Shown here: positions 57,164-64,000 of the stretch, piece after piece
How positions within the stretch are numbered: the first letter of the stretch is position 1
How the letters are laid out: each line of letters opens with the position of its first letter
Assembly: GCF_003255815.1 (NCBI RefSeq)
Contig: NC_037689.1
Span: 26,213,154 to 26,277,153, forward strand
Direction: 5' to 3'
Length of the DNA: 64,000 nt
Source: Theropithecus gelada
Lineage: Eukaryota > Chordata > Mammalia > Primates > Cercopithecidae
Position numbers and translations under genes: made by a program
Notes under the pieces: generated by a model
Told to the model about the DNA's origin: nothing
The model's input: only the letters and a program-made list of their open reading frames with translations
Database searches by the model: none

Positions 57164-57307
57164 GGTCTTGCCATGGTGGCTCACACCTGTAATCCCAACA
57201 CTTTGGGAGGCAGAGGCAGGAAGATCCCTTAAGGCCAGGAGTTTGAGACCAGCCTGGGCAACATAACAAGACCCCGTCTCTACAGAGAAAAAAAAGAAGA
57301 AAAAGAA
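57164..57307 (+). mobile_element. Alu left monomer (FLAM-type)
   Basis: Left arm only, from ggtcttgccatggtggctc to 'accccgtctctac' and an AAG-rich tail. Confidence 0.85.
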
Positions 57308-57314
57308 ATTATTG

Positions 57315-57450
57315 AAACACAGTCATATCCATTCATTGACATATTGTCTGTGGTTGCTTTTGGTCTCTGGGGCATCATTGACAAGGTACACAAAGCCTAA
57401 AAGATTTAATATCTATCTCTTTCCAGAAAAAAAAAAGTGTTTCCAGAAAA
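57315..57450 (-). mobile_element. hAT-type DNA transposon fragment
   Basis: 'cacaaagcctaaaagattta' then 'atctatctctttccagaaaa' is the reverse of the family seen at 13684-13850. Diverged. Confidence 0.55.
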
Positions 57451-57740
57451 ATTAGTCAATTCTTGCTCTAAACAAATATTTTCAGGAGATATGATACCCC
57501 ATGCAATTTACTTGGCTGAATAGAATAATAAGAGTCAATGGGCTTCCACTCTATTTTCAATGACACTAAAACAATACGACCATAATGGGAATTTTAGCAC
57601 TATTAATAAGGTTATAGAACAAATACTCATGACGCTCTGAGCTAATACTTGCTTTAATTTTAAAGAAAATTAAAATAATCTTTAGTGTTCTATATAGAGA
57701 AGTGGTTTTTGTTTGTTTGTTCCTCAACCAGCAACTCTTG
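57451..57740. other. Unassigned sequence
   Basis: No gene or repeat is recognised apart from a short TTTG run near 57706-57720. Confidence 0.4.
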
Positions 57741-57744
57741 AGAA

Positions 57745-58298
57745 TGTCAGAGGCATGTGAACCAGAGCAACTCCATTTTGAATAGGGGCTGGGTAAAATA
57801 AGGCTGAGACCTACTGGGCTGCATTCCCAGATGGTTAAGGCATTTTAAGTCACAGGATGACATAGGAGGCTGGCACAAGATACAAGTCATAAAGAGCTTG
57901 CAGTTTGCAGTACAGAAGCCAGCCGAAATTCACCAAAACCAAGATGGTGACAAGAGTGACCTCTGGTAGTCCTCACTGCTACACATGATGCTATACCACC
58001 AGCACCATGACAGTTTACGAATGCCATGGCAAGGTCAGGAAGTTACCCTATTTGGTCTAAAAAGGGGAGGCACGAATAATCAACCCCTTGTTTAGTATAT
58101 CATCCAGAAATAACCATAAAAATGGGCAACCAGCAGCCCTTGGGGCTGCTCTGTCTATGGAGTAGCCATTCTTTTATTCCTCTACTTTCTTAATAAACTT
58201 GCTTTCACTTTACTCTGCGGACTTACCCTGAATTCTTTCTTGTGCCACATCCAAGAACCCTCTCTTGGGGTCTGGATCGGGACCTGTTTCTGGTAACA
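57745..58298 (+). mobile_element. Solo class I ERV LTR (same family as 27960-28590)
   Basis: From tgtcagaggcatgtgaacc to 'tttctggtaaca', with 'gtgacctctggtagtcctca', 'gctgctctgtctatggagta' and the polyadenylation-type 'cttaataaacttgctttcac'. Flanks agaa and ggaa match at 3 of 4. A deletion of about 80 bp relative to the other copy lies mainly near 57895. Confidence 0.88.
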
Positions 58299-59017
58299 GG
58301 AACACTGAAGGAATCCAGTAAGTCTCAGCGCAGCTGTTTTCAGTTAGGTATAGAAGGTGTTCAGAAAAAGAGCATTTCCAAATTAAACATGAAGGCATTT
58401 TATCAGAGCCCTTCCTTCCTAAAAAACTGCCTGAGTATCTTATTATAGTCTTCTAAAAAATACAAAGAAGGCAGGCCATTGCTTTCCTTTTCAAAAAATA
58501 ACTGTCAATTATGTGCCTCAGCTTAGCCCGAAGCTAGTATGGTTGCAAAGAGGCAATGACACCACGCTTGGTTAGCGAAGGTCAGTATCGGAGATGAGTC
58601 TAGAACTGATCAGCTGTGCTGAACGGGCAGCTCGTGATTTGACCACAGACTTTAGAAAGGACTGCCTGCAAAACAAAACAGAGACCTGCCATTTTCTAAG
58701 AAGCTATTATTAAGTCACAGCTTCCACGTGATCTGTTACTTTTAACCCGGACAACATTTTTGCCATCTTTCCACCAAAGCAGGAAATGCTTTACATTAGA
58801 GCTGTTTTACAGTTTTTGTTTTTCTTTAAATTTCTAAATCAGGCTGTTGGTTACCAATTACATAAGGATACACAAATATAAAAGTATAAGGATGATGCCA
58901 AGTATATGTGAGTTTGTATATTCCCTGGAGGCTGAATTTGGTATATTGCTATGACTGTCTTCTTGATGGAACTAAAAAGGGAAAGAGAGAATTGAAATTA
59001 AGAAAAAAAAAAAACCC
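58299..59017. other. Unassigned sequence
   Basis: No gene or repeat is recognised. Confidence 0.4.
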
Positions 59018-59345
59018 CAAAACATAGAATGGTGGTTACCAGGAGTGAGGAGGTGGGGATTAGAGGATTGAGGAAATGTTGGCCAAAGGACAGAAAGTTT
59101 CAACTAGACTGAGGGAATACATTCAAGAGGTATACTGTACAACATGATAATTAGAATTAATAACTATGTTTTGTACACTTGAAAATTGTTAAGACAGTAG
59201 ACTTTAACTGTTCTCAACACAAAAGTATGATAAGAATGTGAAGTAATGCATATGATAACTAGCTCAATTTCATCATTCCACAATGCATACATTATTATAA
59301 AAACATCATATTGTACCTCATAAATATATATAATTTTTTGTCAAT
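59018..59345 (+). mobile_element. L1MA-type 3'-end fragment
   Basis: 'agaatggtggttaccaggag', 'gttggccaaaggacagaaag', 'acttgaaaattgttaagaca' and a 'tcatattgtacctcataaat' end match the L1MA 3' UTR. Confidence 0.88.
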
Positions 59346-59999
59346 TAAAAAGGTGATAGAAAAAGCTATGCCACATTGATTGATGTCAATTTCCCATCAG
59401 ATCTCTCTTTTTACACATATAAATAATGCAGCATTTCTCAACAGAAAACCATTTTGTGGATTAAGTTGAGCCAATTCAGCTAAAGTAATCAACATTGCAA
59501 CTTTATGGCTTTTGCAAAGAAGTTGCCTAATGCCAACAGAAAAAAAAAGCGAAGCAAAGAGCCACATAAATGATATTGAGAAAACACACTGCTCTAACCA
59601 AGGGCTTCAGTCAGCAGCAAATGGGTAACTGGCCTAGGTATTGGCCCTAGGAAATAATTTTCTAACAGAAAAGAAGGTACGGTAACCACCATGTCACTGG
59701 GGAGGGGCAGGGTAGCAAGATCCAAGCTGCAGACAGATCTACTCAAAAGTTTTAAACGAGAAGGTTTAATGAAAAGACTATTTATAAAGAAGATTGTACT
59801 TCTTCACACCTTTGGGCAATTTGCACCCTCAGATTTGCACTAGCAAGATTATTACGTTTTAACCAACCTTGGCAGTAAAGAAAAAGGGAATGCTTATCAG
59901 AACCTGTAGAGTTCTGATATGCTAAACAGAGCCATGGAAGACTTGACAAGCAGTTCTATGTAAGGAGACAAGCCCTACCGTGTATTGAAACATATTGAC
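59346..59999. other. Unassigned sequence
   Basis: No gene or repeat is recognised. Confidence 0.4.
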
Positions 60000-60351
60000 A
60001 GCCCCGTTTAAGTAAAATATTAATAGTATCCAAATATGGAGTGACAGACAAGTTCAACAGAATAAAAAGTTCAGAAATACACCCAACTACACATGGAAAT
60101 TTAACAAATAAAACAATGATATTGCCAGTCAATAGGGACTTCTTCATATACACTTTTGGGAAACTGAAATAAAATAGATTCCCTACCCCACATAATGCAC
60201 AAAAGTAAAATCCAAATGAATTACAGGTCTATGTGGAAAAATTTGAAAGTGTATAATTTTATCAATAAAAATGAATACTTTTTCTAAAACCTGGGTATGT
60301 AGGAATGCTTTAAAAGTGACGCAAAGTACAAATGCAATTAGATGATGGATG

Positions 60352-60394
<43 letters not shown>

Positions 60395-60720
60395 TATGGA
60401 TACATATTAGATACCACTTCTCAATTATTAAATCAGCAGAATTATAAAGGTTTGACATCACATTCTGGTGATGAGGCTACTGGAATATGTCTCACACATA
60501 CACAGAGAGTAATAATTTAAAAGGGGCAGCGTTTATGGAAGGGGATTTGACAACTTGTACCAGAGCTACATATATTTTTACCCTTTGACCAACAGTCTCA
60601 CTTTTGGGAAATTACCGCTAAAAACATACCCTCATAAATGCAAATATACATATTTACAAAGTTGCATATTTCTACATGGTCTGTAACTGCAAAATATAGA
60701 AAGTTGTATAAATAACTGAC
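60000..60720 (+). mobile_element. L1M ORF2 fragment with GATA array inside
   Basis: 'cagaaatacacccaactaca', 'tccaaatgaattacaggtct' and 'gtgtataattttatcaat' precede a GATA array. 'tttaccctttgaccaacagt' and 'gtctgtaactgcaaaatata' follow it. Order agrees with L1M ORF2 C-terminal coding text. Frames are broken. Confidence 0.7.
60345..60394. repeat. (GATA)n microsatellite
   Basis: About ten perfect GATA units after two GGAT units. Confidence 0.95.
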
Positions 60721-60875
60721 TCTAAGAGATTGTGTTTATTAAAAAGCACATATATACATCATAAATTATCACGCATTTGTATAAAATGAGAAAGATATCT
60801 ATTGACCTTCTTAGGGATAAAAAGCATTACTTTTATAAATTATTTTTAAATGCTTCAGAAAAAATGATTATTTGG

Positions 60876-61052
60876 ATAGATAAATAAATAGATGTTAGAG
60901 ATGATGACGGGTGATACAGATAGATGAGATGAGATAGACAGATGGATAGACAGATAGGCCAATAGATTGGAAAGATAGATGATTGATTGATTGATTGATT
61001 GATGGATGGATGGATGATAGATACTTGATAGCTAGAGATGGATAAGCAGATA
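60876..61052. repeat. Degenerate GATA/GATT/GATG array
   Basis: GATA units grade into GATT (x5) and GATG (x3) runs with interruptions. Confidence 0.9.
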
Positions 61053-62031
61053 GATTCTCCAAGAGTTAATTTAAATATTTGTTTTCTGACTTAATAAATG
61101 CCAGATATGTTTGAATAAATCAAATATTACTTTTAAAAAGCAATAAATGAAACAAAGCTAGTGTTGAACTTCCAACAATAAGCCCTCTATAAACAGATCT
61201 ACTCTTTAAAATATCAGTGAAACTTGCATAAAAATCAATACTTAGTTAATTTTCAGGGCAAAGTCTATCTCCACTAGTCAATACAAATAAAACAGCATCC
61301 AAATAAAATGTAAAGTTGAAAGCTTAGCAATTAAGATGCATACTTCCTAATACCACCATCAAAGAAGCAACAACAACTGATTCACTATTTACCAAAGAGA
61401 GACGGTTCAGTACATTTCCCAATATTTCCTCTGAAAACAACACAGAACAACTAAAAGGACAAAGGCACCTGCAGGACACCCACATTCCCAACATAAATCT
61501 ATGACAGAGTATGCCTGCTCTTCAAAATAACTGTCAGTATAAAAAATAAATAAAAGAATCCTCCAAATTCCAGAGATCCATCTCCTGTGCTGAGAGGCAA
61601 TGATGTATAACCTGGCCAGATGTGGGGAAGAGAGAAGAGAAAAAAATAAGAGAGCTCTTCTACAGCTTCTATGGGTTACCATGAGAATATTTTCCAAATT
61701 ATTAATGAAAACATTATAATGAAAGGAGGCAGTACCGCATCATGGACTTCATTACAGTAAAAACAGGAGATCAGACTCTGGCATTGTCGCTGAGTGATAG
61801 TCAGTTGGTATACAGCTCATCTTCCTGGCATTTGGATTCCTGAATTCTCAAACAAGTTGATAGATTGACTTAATTGTTGGATATCACCCCATGAATTGTC
61901 TTCAAAGGGACCCTTTGATGATCCAGAAGTGCATGTATGAATTTTTTCAGGGAGATGATCACAGCTTTGCTCAGTCTCAATGTTATGTCTGGCTCAAACA
62001 AAGACAAGGACCACTCAGCCGGTCAATTCAC
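61053..62031. other. Unassigned sequence
   Basis: A 96-codon minus frame at 61407-61697 has no recognised domain. No repeat is identified. It may be single-copy. Confidence 0.4.
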
Positions 62032-62462
62032 TGTTAAAATAAAAACTTCAGCCAAATTAAATTTAAAGGAGTTTAACTGAGCAATGAAGGATTCACAAAT
62101 CTGGCAGTCCCCAGTATCGCAGCAGATTCAGAGAGACTCCAGGGGTGCCTTGTGGTCAGAACAAATTTATCAACAAAAAAAGTAAAGTTACCTACAGGAA
62201 TCAGAAGTGTGGTACAGAGCAACTGGATTGGTTACTGGTTGGTGTTTGCCTTGTGTTAACACAGTTTGAATACTCAGCAGTCTATGAGTGGTTGAAGTAC
62301 CACCTCTGGGATTGGCCAACACTGAGCTATTGTTACAGGCGCATACTTCCATGTTAGGTTTTCAATCTTGTCTACCTATTAAGTTAGGTTGCAGTTCATC
62401 CACTAGGACTCAGATATAGAAATACGGAGTCCTTCTCAGGCCATATTCAGTTTGCTTAAACA
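62032..62462 (-). mobile_element. Solitary class I-like ERV LTR, copy 2
   Basis: Minus-strand copy of the LTR at 55678-56114: 'ctgggattggccaacactga', 'tgtggtcagaacaaatttat' and 'taaaggagtttaactgagca'. Flanks tcac and ccac match at 3 of 4. Confidence 0.8.
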
Positions 62463-63968
62463 CCACAAAGTGCCTCTCAGTTCTAACATTGTGTGAGAAC
62501 TGGGGCTTTTGTAGATCCTGAGAAGTGAGGCATTCAGATTAGAATTCCTCTCTCGATAGACACATATTTGGCTTGGGATTTGGTTTTGGAAATATCTAAT
62601 TCTATTTATTAAATTATCTTTATTCAGTAAGTTTTCTAAGCTAACTTTTTTTTTATTCTTTGACAAATACTTCAGACATTGTGCCATTCTACCAAAAGAG
62701 AAACAGGCACTCAGGTAATTGCCTTGGCCAACATAAATTCTCTCCTCTGGTTCATTTATGATTTGTTCTTCCTACCTCTTCATTCCTGGCTAAAATTAAA
62801 TGTATTGGCTGTAAGCTACAAAGTATTATGTATCTCTATGTCTGATAAACTCAGACATTGACTTTGAATAATCTAAAAAGAAAGATAAAATTCCCATTTT
62901 TTAATCATGCATCCTTTCATATTATAACAGAAGCACATTTTATCCTTTCATATATAATACATATAATTATATAATTGTAATCTAGAAGTTCCCACTGCAT
63001 ATTTGCCTCTTTATTATAGTTTCTTAATATTTTCACTCCAAAGACAAAAGAGAACTGAAATATAATGACCAAAAGCCTATCCAGCTGCATAATGAAATCG
63101 TAGCTCAAAGCTATAACCAACAAATATGATTCTGAAAAGCTATTTTGCCTGCACAATATAACTCAATAACAATGCTAAATGCTTTTAGTTTGGGGAATAC
63201 TTATGAATGCTTCTATAATGATTGCTCAATTCTGTAAGCAGTATCCTGACAGTTACAATCAAACCCGCTATTCTAGCTAACAAGGGAATAGATAGCCCTG
63301 TTCCATGACAGTCTTTGAAATGCAACAATATTATCCATTTTGGGCACAATAGGCTTAATTATAGGGTCATCACAGGGTATTTTAGATACTCAATAAATTA
63401 AACTGTTGTGAGAAGGGGTGAATTTTGATGTCAGTTTAAGTGAGCCCTTTTATTTCTCCCCATCATTTGTAATGTGTTTATTACAAAATCTATCTAGTTT
63501 GAGGCAGAACTGCATGGTTGAATATGTGTTTACTTTTCCTACTGCCAGTTTACACACTGACATTCAGAACATCAGGATTTTTTGTCAGTTATGCAAAAAA
63601 TGAAGAGGCTTAGTTCTTAATACCAAATGCAAAGACAGATGTTGTCCCTAAGCTAATATGACGTTTTAAATGGGACCTGTGGCATAATATTATGGTGCAA
63701 ATCATTATGGTATGTTTTATAATTAGGCATTTTAATGGATTCAAGTAAATCCTGCTTCTATTACATTTTGCTCCATTAGAAAAAGTATCACAATCAATGT
63801 TCAGCTTGGCTCTTATTTGTTTACATTTTATATAGTGATGAACTGAAACAGTCCTTAGGTTCTCACCCCTGTTCACTTAATAACTACCTATAAACTACTG
63901 TGGCACTGGTATTACTTCAACTCATGGATGAGAAAATTGAGTCTTACAGCATTTAATTTTCATCTCAC
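62463..63968. other. 1.5-kb stretch with no recognised repeat
   Basis: No transposon, simple repeat or gene is identified. It is AT-rich and moderately varied in sequence, and a candidate for single-copy or conserved non-coding DNA. Confidence 0.45.
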
Positions 63969-64000
63969 TGAAACCACCTTTGCCAAAATGATAGCTGAAG
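63969..64000 (+). mobile_element. Possible start of an LTR cut by the window edge
   Basis: tgaaaccacctttgccaaaa matches the start of the LTR at 38178 (tgaaaccacctttgcaaaat) apart from one inserted base. Only 32 bases are visible. Confidence 0.4.

Noticed and set aside
1..64000. CRISPR arrays, operons, tRNA or rRNA genes
   Set aside because: None seen. The repeats are primate transposons and microsatellites, and no cloverleaf or rRNA-like segment was recognised by eye.

Overview
The window looks like nuclear DNA from an Old World primate, and I find no intact protein-coding gene in it. About 28 Alu elements or fragments on both strands place it in primates. Two details favour an Old World monkey over an ape: the young AluY at 17369-17674 carries base changes I associate with cercopithecid AluY lineages, and the L1 3' end at 48743-49322 has a doubled 17-18-base segment that I recall from macaque and baboon L1. 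Both points are from memory and need an alignment. Composition is AT-rich, with no CpG island and no convincing exon, so this is intergenic or deep-intronic sequence.

The layout is layers of transposon insertion. The oldest layer is fragmented L1M (14.7-18.7 kb, 20.5-21.3 kb, 26.4-28.0 kb, 30.8-31.3 kb, 39.6-40.0 kb, 49.6-50.1 kb, 60.0-60.7 kb), probable L2 and MIR scraps, and hAT DNA transposons including a MER5A and a 660-bp element at 23218-23876. On this sit MaLR LTRs: three MLT1-type and nine THE1/MST-type, six of the latter within 43.0-54.5 kb. There are also solitary LTRs of several class I (ERV1-like) families, with no retroviral internal region that I could identify. Alus and one young, 5'-truncated L1 are the most recent arrivals. 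Several insertions keep target-site duplications: 5 bp for three MaLR LTRs (two exact, one with one mismatch) plus two weaker cases, 4 bp for a class I LTR, 8 bp for the hAT element, and 8-14 bp for many Alus and the L1.

Simple-sequence DNA is plentiful: a 0.58-kb degenerate ATCT field (11.5-12.05 kb), a GGAA tract (34.55-34.72 kb), a 0.75-kb TA-rich tract (41.34-42.09 kb), CTTT/CTTC, GATA, GAAAA, TG and TA runs. The longest stretches in which I recognise no repeat are 43.55-45.53 kb, 62.46-63.97 kb, 5.72-6.99 kb and 22.36-23.21 kb; these are where a regulatory element or an undetected exon could lie.

The most unusual structure is in the hAT element near 23.3 kb. It is interrupted by about 130 bp that includes a near-identical copy of 84 bp found 2.7 kb downstream (25961-26043), bordered by repeated ggtaccagt motifs and a small inverted repeat. 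This resembles a templated insertion made during DNA repair. I see no new multi-gene biological system. Subfamily names for many LTRs are deliberately left open because they need a repeat-library search.
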